The translations under genes were made by a program, and so were the position numbers. A stretch of DNA of 64,000 bases, taken from Monosporascus cannonballus. Its lineage: Eukaryota > Ascomycota > Sordariomycetes > Xylariales. The DNA is taken from contig QJNS01000124.1 in NCBI GenBank assembly GCA_004154925.1, positions 62,001 to 126,000 of the forward strand, written 5' to 3'. Positions 1 to 10,859 of the stretch are shown in pieces. How positions within the stretch are numbered: the stretch's first letter is position 1; each line of letters begins with the position of its first letter. The notes under the pieces were generated by a model. The model ran no database searches. It had not been told where the DNA came from and saw only the letters and a program-made list of their open reading frames with translations.

Positions 1-2243
1 TATAATTCTTTTATTATCGTAAGCGAATCCCTGACTTTGGGTATTCGTTATTGTATAAGGTTTTAATTTGTATTTCTATAGTAATTTAAGCTTATTAACT
101 ATATTCGATATAATGTAATTTCCGCCCAGAGTTCCCTAATTTATTATTGCGGTATATTAATAAGTTCCGAATCGTATTTTCAAAATTATATAGTTATTAA
201 CGTTTTTTATCGTCGCGTTTAAAGCCTCTTTTGGGAATTTTTTCTAATTCCTTTAGGTTTTGTTATCCTGTGGCTTTCTTATAGGTAATTCTTTTCTTTT
301 AACTTTTGTTCGAATTTTTCAAATTTTGTTTATGTTTTTTCGTTTGACGCATTTAATTACTATATCTGTCATTGTTGCCGGCGTACTGTTCCTTCGAATT
401 ATATTAATTGTTTTCGGTTTTATTATAATCTTTCTTCTTATTAGGTTAATTATTTTCTCATATTTACGAATGCATCCCATTATACATTATCCTGGCTGTT
501 ATTCCAAAATTATCTTATAAATTAACGTATTTCTTCCTTAATAACCTTTTTTTCGTAAAAGTCTATAATAAATACTAATTAAAAATGGAAGTCCGTATTA
601 ATTTTTTGGCAATATTTTTCCATTATATACTGGATTAATTTCTTTTCCCTTTAATGATCATATTACTAATAATGACAAAAAAGGTCTTTTTACGGGCACT
701 GCTTTTTTTTAGGCCAGCCTTTTCCGTCGACCAGCTGCTAAACGTTTTCTGGGGCTATAAATCGAAATTATTGATATTATTGTTTATCGTTCTTGTTATT
801 TCCGGTACGGTTTGGAAAGTTAAATCCTTCAAAATATATACGGGTAATTTGTTCGTAAATATATTATTTTATTTTTTTCGTGATCGGGGTGTTCTTGTCG
901 TCGACAATATATGGCATGCATTCTGCCGTATCGATCAGAGATTCCGGACAAATCTTTTCTGTTTAATCTTAATATTCGCGTAACTATCCTTATAAGGTTT
1001 CTTATTATGCTCGCGACATTTATTAGGCCAGCTTTTTAGCTTTTCGCATTTTTCTTCGGATTTCTTATCGTAATAATATTTATTAAACCTTTTATCATAA
1101 AGGACCCGGTACGTACTTAAGCCAAATTATATTAATAAATTTACTTTCGTTCCTTTGATTTTTTTTAGATTATCCCTTAGGTATAGATTTCTAGTTATTT
1201 TAATAACGTTTCTTCGATGTCTTATATTATATTACTTTATATCTTATTTTATTATAATTATAATATTTAGTTTGGTTTTAATCTTTCCTATAAATAATTG
1301 TTAATTTTATAAATCATGGTTTTATACCGTAACAAATATTGCCACGTCGAAAAACGTTAGTATTAGTTATATATCGGGGTTTGTTATTATTCTTTCCTTT
1401 AATGCCTTCAGTACGTTATGCATATTATCGTTTGTCAGTTTTAACTACTATAACGATATAATCCGATAAATAATTATGCCGATTAAACTTAAAAATTGTT
1501 TTTATATTTCTTTTTTTACGTTTTCGAAAAACTTAGCTATTAATATTTTTGTTTCCAATTTATTTTAGCTGCTAATTAAACGAACGTATTACTGTAATTA
1601 GATACGGATCCTTTTTATCGTAATTATTAGATCTGCATTTCGGCTTTTATTTTCTTATTTATTATTCCGAAAGCTTTCGTTAATACTTATTCTAATTGTT
1701 CGTAATGTTTATAAATTCGTATTTTAAGTTTCGTTTTTCGACTAGCAAAATAACGTATTTTCTTATAACGGATTCCAACCAAATAACCGTATTTTCGGTA
1801 AGCCGTCTAACTGCAAATTCCATTTGTACAATAAATATAACAAATCGAATAAGAAAATACCCGAAATATATTCGGCATTAAGTTAAAAATAATTATAACT
1901 TAATCGAGGTTTTATCGAAAAGTTCTGGCTTAGAAAACTTAAAAACCTTTTTTAATTCCTTCGTAAAATTCAGCTAAATAACTTAATTTGCTTAAAAAAG
2001 TTTCCCGATTTCGGGAACTTTCCTTTTCTTTTTAAACTTCTTATAAACAGCTTAAAAAGACGTCATAAAATCGTTATTATCTCTTTTAAGCTGAAGGATA
2101 CGTTCGTTTATAACATTCAGGCGTCGAAAAACTTCTTCGCAAAAAAAATAAGGCTTTTCCTTTTCCTGCTCGAATTCCATTCCAGTATCCGGGTAATCAA
2201 GGATCTAGTAAATGGGCTATTCGGGCGGCTTACTGGTAAACAT
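1..2243 (-). mobile_element. Ty3/Gypsy retrotransposon remnant, minus strand, cut by window start
   Basis: The plus strand here is T-rich and the minus strand reads as decayed coding sequence. The recognisable part is gag (1,681-2,243). Minus-strand sequence continues to base 1 with scattered open stretches (for example about 780-960 and 1,330-1,440), but I could not place protease, RT or integrase motifs there with confidence. A Gypsy element would carry its pol to the left of this gag, so the rest probably lies outside the window or is too mutated to read. No LTR was identified on the right. The plus-strand open frames at 260-520, 654-983 and 1,696-1,881 are by-products of T-rich sequence. 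Confidence 0.6.
1681..2243 (-). pseudogene. gag: Gypsy-type gag, RIP-inactivated
   Basis: One minus-strand frame runs from an ATG at 2,243 for 187 codons with no frameshift, interrupted only by TAA/TAG codons of the kind RIP makes from Gln or Trp. Visible pieces include PDTGMEFEQEKEKPYFF, a likely coiled coil (VFRRLNVINERILQLKRD), then KPELFD, a short gap, CRIYFGYF, and FAVRRLTENTVIWLE. This order (P-x-LFDG-like, KL-x-x-FL-x-QC, YF, then small residues and W) is that of the retrotransposon gag domain, which forms the capsid of Gypsy particles in the cytoplasm. The assignment rests on motif order, not on a database search. The frame has about ten stops, so no protein can be made. The clean frame suggests point mutation only, without deletions. 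Confidence 0.65.
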
Positions 2244-2520
2244 AATGTCGGCGATATTACTCAAAATCTAACGGTATTATTAAATAAAAACTTACAACGT
2301 ATAACAGTCAAAAGATTTAACTAACTATTAAATTTTAATTATACGGATTTATGTTAATAAAAATGTCGTAAACCTTTATAATAATAACGTAATTTAATTA
2401 TATCTCGCAATATTAAAAACGCAAAATATATTATAAATAATTAATATTAATAAATATTATAAATTAAAATTATTTAAATTATAAAATTAATAAATGTATT
2501 ATACTTAAAAGTAATTCTTT
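2244..2520. other. AT-rich leader region, no gene seen
   Basis: This stretch lies upstream of the minus-strand gag start and would be the element's leader. It is AT-rich and I see no gene, LTR edge or primer-binding site in it. Confidence 0.4.
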
Positions 2521-2665
2521 TTAATTCAAGACTTGTTAATCTTGCTAACGATTCTGGCGATCCAAGATTTGCTGGACTCGCCAGCGATCCTGCGATCACA
2601 TGTTTTGAAGCGTCCCCACTCCTCTCTTGACCGTTTCTGGTTGCGCCAAGCAGTTGGGTCATAAC
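2521..2665. other. Short GC-normal patch, unassigned
   Basis: About 145 bp with ordinary base composition inside AT-rich sequence; it retains many CpA/TpG dinucleotides that neighbouring sequence has lost. It contains short imperfect direct and inverted copies of GGATCGC/GGCGAGTCC-like words. It overlaps a 79-codon minus-strand open frame (2,474-2,713) with no recognisable domain, which I do not call a gene. It may be a small late insertion or a leader part of the gag element that escaped RIP. Confidence 0.4.
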
Positions 2666-5103
2666 ATATATGTTAACGATTATATATATAAACACTTGGT
2701 ACATTTTAAACAATACGTTTTTATTAATATTTTATTTGCTCTGAGCCAGCTTTAATATTTTATATAATAATTCGTTTTTATATAACCTTATTTATAATAT
2801 AAAATTCTTTTTTTTCTGAAACGTTAAATAATATTTCCGATATATAATCGAATTACGCACTTAAGCTTTATCTCATTTTACAATTTCAAGTATTAAATAT
2901 TTTATTATTTAAACAACTAGTTAAGAGTATCCGTAAAAGTAAAACCAAATGCTACAATCAATTAATTATTACAATATATTTCTTGACATATACGGCTTTA
3001 TTCAAATGTTGTGAATAAGTCGCATAAGACATTAATATAACGAAAAACTTCTAAATTTTACAAAGTTTAATTTAAAGTGTTTTCTGAAAAAAAGCAAAAA
3101 CACAAGCTTTATATTTAATGTTATAATCGATTTTTATTGTGAAATGGCTCAAATATAAAATAACGATATAGTTTTATATTGAATTCTTTGGACCTAAAAT
3201 ATATAGCCTGCTTTAAAACCTTAAAATATACTACATTATTGAATGGTTTATAACATAAAAGAATGTTTGCAAAGCGAAGTAAGTTTTATTAGTAGCGCTA
3301 GTATCGAAAAACCTGCTTATGTAGCAGTATAATACGGACTTTCTTATTTTAAAAAGAAACCTAAAATATTCTTAAAATTAAAACGTTTTACTGTTTTAAT
3401 TATATTTTTTAATTATTTATACAGCCTGCTATTTTAACCTTTGTATTCGTTTTTGAATAGATTTATTGTAAATTTTACCTTTACCGATTAATATCCTTAG
3501 TACGTCAAAGATTTCAACTGTAATAGAAAATTTAAAATCGTTAATATTTTACAGAACGTATTTATAGCTAAGCGTTAACTATATTATTTTTAAATTACAG
3601 ACATATTAAGTATTACGGCTATTTAAATTGCCGGAATCTTCTATTTGTCGGCTTTAATTTTTACAATTCACGGTTTTTATAAAAACATAATATATAAGCT
3701 CGCGATTTAAACGAATTCACAACTCGAGCTTTTAGAACTTTCTAATAACAAGTGCAATATAATCAAATAAAACACATTACATAAATTGAAGTTATCTAAA
3801 CTTTTAATCGTTAATCGCCTTTACATAAATTTTACTAATATGTATATTATATTCGAGCCTGTTGCTAGCGTTATATTTTTTATTTAAATATTTATATAAT
3901 CTTTATTTCTAACAGTAATTATTTATCACTATTTATTATCACATTGGGAAATTTATTTACTTAAGGCTAAAAACTCAAATTGCATATAGAAAAAATATAT
4001 TAACGTATTTCTTTCGATAAAACTTAAACTATTTTAAAACTATAATATTTAATTCAAAGCATTTTTAAATATTTATTTAACATAAGTAACAAAATGTGTT
4101 ATATTTCAGCTGTATAGGCATAACATTAAAAGATTAATTAAAATATAAACACATATATTTCAATAACCTTGAAATAAAGCTCTAACGAAAAGCACCCAAT
4201 TAAAAATATTTAAAGTAAATTAAAAAAGTAAAACCTTATAAAATCAATGGTCTTATCAATATAAAAATACTAATCGTAATATATTTATTGAGTTTAAAAC
4301 GTATTAAATAATTTAAAGAAAAGAATTAAGTACTAAGTTATCAAAATTGCAAAGAAAGATATATGAATTTCGATTATAATACAAATCGTAAAAATAAGTT
4401 TTTTTAAATTAAAAATCGACGGTATGGAAATTAAATAATAATTTGTAGTAAGGCATACTTTTACTTTCTTCGATAATTGGAATACATCGGAAAAAATAAA
4501 ACCGAAATAAAAAAAATACTTTGAGTTTATTTCCGCTAAATAATTCTATGCGACTAATAAAAATATTATTAAAACGTTTAACTGTTGTTATAAAACAATT
4601 AACATACGATTATACTATAAAAATATCTAAATATATAACGAAAATAACTATATATAACAATCGTTGTGCAAAAACATATAATTCCTGTTTTATAACCGTT
4701 AATATATTTATATTAATAATACTTAATACAGGGTTCACTAAATATAAAAAAGATTTTAAAATCAATTTTAAAGTAAGGAATAATTATTAAAAAACGAAAT
4801 AAGTTCTATAAATGTATTTCGCAATATATTATATAAATTTGACGTTTAATGTATTACTATACCGATAAGAAATAAATTAATAAAATATATAATAAAGTAA
4901 TATTAAATATAAATAAACTTATCGAAATATAAGGAAATTTATAATGAAGAATTAACCAACTTAATATTTGCCAACAAACGAATGATTATCGTTAGGTTTG
5001 TTAAATTTAATAATAATCGAAATACTTCTATATTTAACGAAAAGTTTATCACCGAAAATTGTATAATTAATCAAATTTTTAAGCGACTGGAGGAACGTAT
5101 ATT
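2666..5103. other. AT-rich gene-free stretch
   Basis: Heavily mutated AT-rich sequence with no gene that I can support. The open frame at 4,521-4,790 lacks any domain and has the composition of random AT-rich sequence. The only structured item is a dispersed repeat copy at 3,693-3,885. Confidence 0.6.
3693..3885 (+). repeat. Dispersed repeat, copy 1
   Basis: Starts TATAAGCTCGCGATTTAAAC and matches 55,741-55,930 over about 190 bp in the same orientation, with differences mostly C/T and G/A. The homology stops near 3,885. It could be the end of an LTR or of another transposon; family unknown. Confidence 0.55.
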
Positions 5104-5310
5104 TGTGAAAATACAGCCCCTATAAGGATAAGGCTAGTAGCCGACCAGCCACCGATCAGCTACCGACCAATTTATTAATATAAATCTATTACCTAACAGG
5201 AAATGGGAAACGCCAGATGGAAACAACTTAATATACTTATTTTTTTGGAATACGTTTTGTAATTGTTCGGAAATTACTTTACCCAGTTTATAGTTATATA
5301 TTATGTTATA
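5104..5310 (+). repeat. Family A 5' LTR of A1
   Basis: 207 bp, beginning TGTGAAAATACAG and ending at a TTACA-like terminus (here TTATA). It aligns along its whole length to 12,416-12,621, 22,531-22,737, 29,762-29,968 and 61,347-61,551. Near its start lies a threefold imperfect repeat of AGCYACCGAYC-type words (about 5,134-5,165). No TGG-type primer-binding site is visible just after it. Confidence 0.9.
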
Positions 5311-6860
5311 ATTTTTGCATTTTTATTTTGAAAAATAACGTAAAAAGTATTAAAAATAAAGTTCGCCGATTAAAATATAAATCGAAGTTATTAATCCGAA
5401 AAAACTGCCCATCAAAACCTAACCGACGAACGACCGATTACGGGATAGGAATAGGCGAAAAAGTTTATAATAAAGCTCTAACGGAGAGAGGATTATGGTC
5501 TCCGAGATCTCGAATTACCTTATATATATAATAGGGATACGTTCTAATAACAGTTAATTAAATAGTTAAAAAACGGACTGAATATAATAACCGCGTCCCA
5601 CAATTTAAAGCAAAAAAAGATAAACCCCTTAATCATAACCAGATTGTAAAAATTATTTATTAATAAAACGAATAATATTCGCAGTTTTTCGGATACCTGG
5701 CCAAAATAATAAATAATAGTATAAATTAAGAAAATAAGATGTTATAAATTAACTACGATATTATTATAAGACTTTAAACACAATAAATAAATGTTACATT
5801 ATAATTATTTAACGCTTTTTAAATATACCTTTATTTTTTAAAAAAAGTAAATAAATATTATTATGAAAATTTACTCCAAGAAATTAAGACGAAATGTTTT
5901 TACATATATTTAATAGGTTATGGACCATATAAACGTTTTTATTATAAACGTTTAACAATTATATTTCGTTACGCCTAATTATTTTAATTATAAAATAATA
6001 TTAAAAATAAAAGATTTATAAATTTATATTAGGAAAAATTAGATAAATTCTAGCTTTTTCGATAAGAAGTAAACGAAATAATTTATGGTATTATAATAAC
6101 GATTTAATTAATGGCCGTTAAAGTTTTATATTAAATAAATCGTCTTAACTTGTAAAATAAGACTTGCAAATGTTCTTAATCCGAAAAGAAATTAAAATAA
6201 TAAACGTTTTATTTTTAATTATTTTTATAAATTAATATTAAGGTTATGAAATATTGTTTCGCAAAAAGAAAAACGTAAAGTAAAATTAAATTTATAATAT
6301 AGTAGATAAGGCAAAATATTACCAGAACGCCTTGGAAAAGGCGAAAAAACCGATTATCTCTCATTAAAAGTAATAATAAAAATAAACGATTTTATTTTGA
6401 TATTTTCAAGGGAAAAGACGTTTAAAATAAATTAGAAACGCCGTATAGGCACAATAAGAATTGCAGATATTTTCTTATTCAAAAAAAAGATTATCGCCGA
6501 TTTAATTCTGAGCGAAAAAATGCGAATAACTAAATATTTTTAATCTTTATAAAAGCTTATTTAAATATTATTACTATAGGAAACCAAGCTATAAAAACGT
6601 AAATTATAAATTTAAAAAAGATACGAAAGTTTTGTTATCCTAGTTATACAGCAACCGATTTCCGAAAACACTATAAAATATTATTATATATAACGATAAA
6701 TCAGATTAATCCCGAAACGTAAACTGAAAAAACAGCCGAAATAAGCGTATATATCCAGTTTATTTTGATTAATAATTATAAAACGGTCGAAATAAAGCCG
6801 CCTTTTAAAAGGAAAGTATTTATGAAACGATATACGGGGGATATACTAATATAAGTAAAT
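5311..6860 (+). pseudogene. gag: A1 gag region with zinc knuckle, broken
   Basis: The first third of the internal region should encode gag, the capsid/nucleocapsid protein. Most of it is too mutated to translate, but the nucleocapsid zinc knuckle is clear at 6,566-6,610. In the reading Y-Y-Y-Y-R-K-P-S-Y-K-N-V-N-Y-K, the four expected metal ligands of C-x2-C-x4-H-x4-C are all Tyr. That is what G-to-A at TGT and C-to-T at CAT produce. The same site in A2 (23,993 on) still has its first Cys, and A3 (62,809-62,850) keeps the spacing, so the motif is supported by three copies. The open frame at 5,328-5,531 lies in the leader and has no domain. Confidence 0.7.
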
Positions 6861-7250
6861 ATAAATACCGGAACATAAGTAAATATTATAAATAAAAGAT
6901 TAACGAAAGAATTTGATTTTTAATTAATTTCGGTAAATATTCCGGGCTTTATCAGCGTTAATAACGTATAAATTAAATGTTATAAGGTTTATAAAATTTC
7001 TTTTAATATAATAAATAATAATAAGAACAACTGCAAATTTAAGTAAAGTTATTTTGTAATCTGCCGTAACTAAAAGGCGTTCGATTCTTTATTATCCAGC
7101 CCAAAAATAAACAAATTAGGGACCTTATTAAATATAGCTACATATTAATAGTTATATACATTATTGCACAAGGTTAACGCGTAAGAAATTGCAGATCTAA
7201 AGCTTTCTAGTAACTAAATTTATACTGTTAAGCTAATAAGCTTAGCCGAA
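6861..7250 (+). pseudogene. A1 aspartic protease, broken
   Basis: The retroviral-type protease active site D-T-G-A is read here as N-T-G-T at 6,864-6,875, followed in frame by VNIINKRLTKEFDF, a stop, and LISVNIPGFISVNNV. In A3 the same site still reads D-T-G-A (63,107-63,118), which confirms the frame. The protease would process the Gag-Pol polyprotein. Loss of the catalytic Asp and several stops make this copy inactive. Confidence 0.7.
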
Positions 7251-7539
7251 AAATTAGATATCCCGGAATTCGGAGAATAATAGGAATAAGAGATAACCCA
7301 CTTCCTTATATACTTAAAGAATTTCCAGGGAATGTATTCCGAAATGGTAATGAAAGAAATACCTTAATTATTATGGACAAAATATGCAATAGATTTGATC
7401 TTAAGAAAAACGCCTTTATTCGGTCCAATTTATCTTATTTCGGAGGCCTAAAGACAAGAATTCGAAAAATATATCCGAGAAAACCTAAAGGTAAACCAGA
7501 TACGTTATTCGAAAGCAGATACAAGGATACCAATATCAT

Positions 7540-8690
7540 TCGTATCTAAAAAAGACGGCAGTTTTCGATTATACGTTAATTATAAGGAATTAAATCGGGT
7601 AAAGATAAAAAACCGGTATTTTTTACCGTTAATTTCAAAAGTAATAAATTGCTTAACGTTAATAAACGTATTTTCGAAAATTACTTTTAGAAATACATAT
7701 TATAGTATTATTTTACGGCCTTGTCACCCGTAAGAGCTCCAGTATATATGTAGCTGTAAGCACTAGGATGATTGCCACAATTGCGATCATTCCACCGATC
7801 TTTTGCTCTGGTGGCGTGATGATATAATGCAGCCTAACATATTACGACTAAGAAAAATAATTAATAAAAAACCGCTTTCCAAATGCGCTACGGGTAATTT
7901 AAATATACGGTTATGTTATTTGGCCTTATTAATGCGTTAATTACGTTCCAAGCCTATATGCGTAAAATATTAACTGGATAAATTAACCGTATATATACAA
8001 TATATTTGAATAATATAATTATTTATTTAGATAACGAAAAAAACAGGCAAATTATCTTTAATTAGTTTACGAACAGCTGTTATAATATTAATTATTTGGT
8101 AAATCGTTCACATACGAACTTTTGTAAAAACGAATTTTTAGGATTTATAATTAATACCGACGGCTTGAAAATAAACCACCAATAAATCAATATCATTAAA
8201 ATGTAGCTAAAGCCAAAGTTAATTTATAATATTTAAGTATTTTTAGCATTCGCAAACTTTTATTAGAAATTTATCCGTTATTATTCGCATATTATCGAAC
8301 TTATTATTAGGGTCTTAAAAAGTGCGTAAGGTAAAGGTAAAATAACAGAATTTTAATAACCCGAAAAAGCGAAAAAGGTATTCCAAAATTTAAAAGATAT
8401 TTTTCAATTGGCAATTAATTTCCGATATTACGATAACGCCAAAAATACTAGGGGTAAAATAAACGCCTTAGTAAAAATTATATAAGAAATATTTTTACAG
8501 AAATATGGAAGGTACTAGCACTTAGATACATATTGGTCGAGAAAATTAAGTCTAACCGAAAAACGATAAATTATAAAATAATAAGAATTATTGGCGATTA
8601 TAAAAAACTTAAAATATGAATAATAATATGTTAAATTTACGGAAAAACTTTTTTAATACTTACTAACTATATGACGTTAAAGGACATAAT
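7540..8690 (+). pseudogene. A1 reverse transcriptase/RNase H, broken
   Basis: Reverse transcriptase begins with KKDG followed by SFRLYVNYKELNRV, the conserved Gypsy block before the palm. After a foreign insertion (about 7,716-7,848) the frame resumes with FKYTVMLFGLINALITFQAYM, of the F-G-L-x-N-A-P-x-x-F-Q type. The catalytic Y-L-D-D box is at 8,003-8,014, read Y-L-N-N, so both Asp are lost by G-to-A change. About 8,575-8,690 gives the RNase H word ELLAII and following residues. The enzyme would copy the element RNA to cDNA in cytoplasmic particles. Assignment is by motif order and by agreement with A2. Confidence 0.85.
7716..7848. other. Small GC-normal insertion inside A1 RT
   Basis: About 130 bp of near-normal composition interrupts the RT frame; the same place in A2 (about 25,130) has no such sequence. 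Short, imperfect inverted ends (GTCACC near the left, GGTGGCGTGAT near the right) are visible. It carries no ORF. Edges are accurate to roughly 10 bp because the flanks are mutated. Confidence 0.65.
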
Positions 8691-9099
8691 AAAGGTGCCG
8701 GCGCGTAATCTTAAGGAAAATCTAACCCGATAAATTTATAATTTTACGTAATTTAATTTTGAAATCCAATACTGACCGGGCCCCGTTAATCCGGCGAATA
8801 AATTATTTTGATCCCCGGATTATATATTAGGGGACATTACGTATAAAAACGTAATCTCTAAATGGTTTAGGAAAGCCGGATTTACGCATAAAATGCCAGA
8901 AGATATGCGGGAAACAATTCCAAATATATAGCGCGACTTAAAGCATTATAAGGGGGCTAAAGGCCTTATAAAAATAACACAAAATTCATTTGCTACAAAA
9001 TTCCTAAATAGAATTTAGGTGGCGGAAATTTAAATAAGTATTATCCGCATAAAAAAAGGAGAAAACTTTTATGATATAATTGCAGAAAACTTTCGAAAA

Positions 9100-10020
9100 A
9101 AAAGAAAAAGAAGGAATTATACATTTGCCGGATTTATCGTTTGCGAATAATAATACGAATACGAATTACAATAATAATACAATTAACGGTTAAATAATAA
9201 TAATTGCAAATTATAACCGTATTATAATTAGATTCCGAAAATTTTGAAAAGAACGAAACTGGCATTAAGGTTATTGTTCATATCTAATACGTTTTACGTT
9301 TTGTAGCGAAAAAGCGAATTAAAAACGAAACGGCATTATAGTCGAAAACTTTCCAATAATTTTACGATCAGGTTCAAAAGCTATAAATTAAGGATTTAAA
9401 TTTTATAAAAGTAATACGGATAGCTAGATAATAAGCCGGAATAAAAAAATATTTCCTGAACTTAAATAACGTTGTATATTATCGAGATAAACTTATAATC
9501 TCGTTATAGGCCGTTTTATAGAAACAGTTAATTAATTAGCACTATAATAATTTAAAGGCAGGTTATATAAGATATATCCGTAGGTCAAAAATAATAACTA
9601 GAAAGTTTTACGAGGAAAATACGGCGAACGATATCCGAAAATATATTAAACAATATCCGAATTATGAAAGCATAATAAAATTACGCTATAAACCATTTGG
9701 ATAATTATAGCCTTTACCGTTAGCTAAATAACCCTTTTAAAAAATCTCGTTATATTTTATTACGGATATTTTTAAAAACCTAAATTTAAACCGGCTAAAG
9801 TACGACGTAATCCTTATGATCGTCGACCGCTTTACAAAATTAAAATTATTTATTCTTTCGGTTAAAACTTTGACTGCAACCGAACTAGCCTAATTACTTT
9901 ACGATAAGGTAAAATGCAAACTTGGCATATTAACTTGAAAAATTAGCAATAAATATAAGCTATTTATAAATTAATTCTAAACGGAATTTTATAAAAAATG
10001 TAAAATAAAGCGGCAAATGT
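9100..10020 (+). pseudogene. A1 integrase, broken
   Basis: The catalytic core is read from 9,804 as DVILMIVDRFTKLKLFIL and then SVKTLTATELA, a stop, LLYDKVKCKLGILT. This is the conserved Gypsy integrase block around the first catalytic Asp. A2 has the homologous block at about 27,097-27,255. Integrase joins cDNA to the host chromosome. The zinc-binding domain upstream and the later catalytic residues are too mutated to assign. The frame carries several TAA codons. Confidence 0.85.
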
Positions 10021-10620
10021 TAACCGTTTATTATTCGCAAACCGATAAATAAATGGAATCTATTTAATAAGTTGAAAAATATTATTATCGAAATTATATT
10101 AAAAAATATCAAAATAATTAAACAAAATTATTACGAAATACAGAATTCGTATATAATAACACGCGGAACGTATTTACTGGCTATTTTCTGTTCGAAGCCC
10201 TATATGGATACCATTTAAAAATAATAAAATGTCTTTTATAAAGGTTTAGAAAACAGGTATAAAGATTTAAAAAAAGCCTTAAAAATAGCAGTTATTCGTT
10301 AAAGAATATACCTATATTAAGAGAAAATAACGGCAGCCCAAAAAAGGTATTATAATTAACGCCATATATCTATAGAATTTTAATTAAAGCAATAAATAAA
10401 TTTATCGACCAAGAATTTTAAGTTTAATAATAAAAAGTTCGCATTTATTTACATACGAAGGCCGCTTAGAAAACGAATAAACTCTGAAATATAAAACATA
10501 ATCTTTTATATTAAATATTAATAAATATATAATATATTTCGAATATCCTTATCAAAGCCGTAACATAACCGGAAACCGGATAACACCTAAATAACATTAC
10601 CGGACCTAATAAAGAAATAA

Positions 10621-10760
10621 GAAAAATAAGTGGTAAAAAATATCGTCTGTTATAAAAATGATGAGAAATAATGCGAGTATTAAATTAAATATAGACGTTA
10701 GCCCGCCGAATATAATACGTAAAACTCCGAAAACATTTTAAATATGCGCTTGAGATATTA
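10621..10760 (+). pseudogene. A1 chromodomain, broken
   Basis: In frame from 10,621 the sequence reads V-V-K-N-I-V, then Y-x-I-K-Y, then P-A-E-Y-N-T, a stop at the expected Trp, and N-S-E-N-I-L. This matches the chromodomain order of V-E-x-I-L, Y-L-V-K-W, G-Y, N-T-W-E-P and N-L. Chromodomains at the integrase C-terminus steer chromoviruses towards methylated-histone chromatin in the nucleus. That target would fit the heterochromatic setting here. It is inactive because of four or more stops. Confidence 0.7.
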
Positions 10761-10859
10761 TAACGTTACAAAGAAAAAAAATAAATACGTATATAAAAAC
10801 TAAAATACCTTAAAAACTACAAAGTAATAATAACCTAATCAAGATTAAATCGTTTACTA

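Noticed and set aside
260..983. Plus-strand open frames (86 and 109 codons) rich in Phe/Ile/Leu
   Set aside because: They lie on the T-rich complement of a minus-strand Gypsy remnant; hydrophobic runs follow from T-rich codons, not from membrane proteins.
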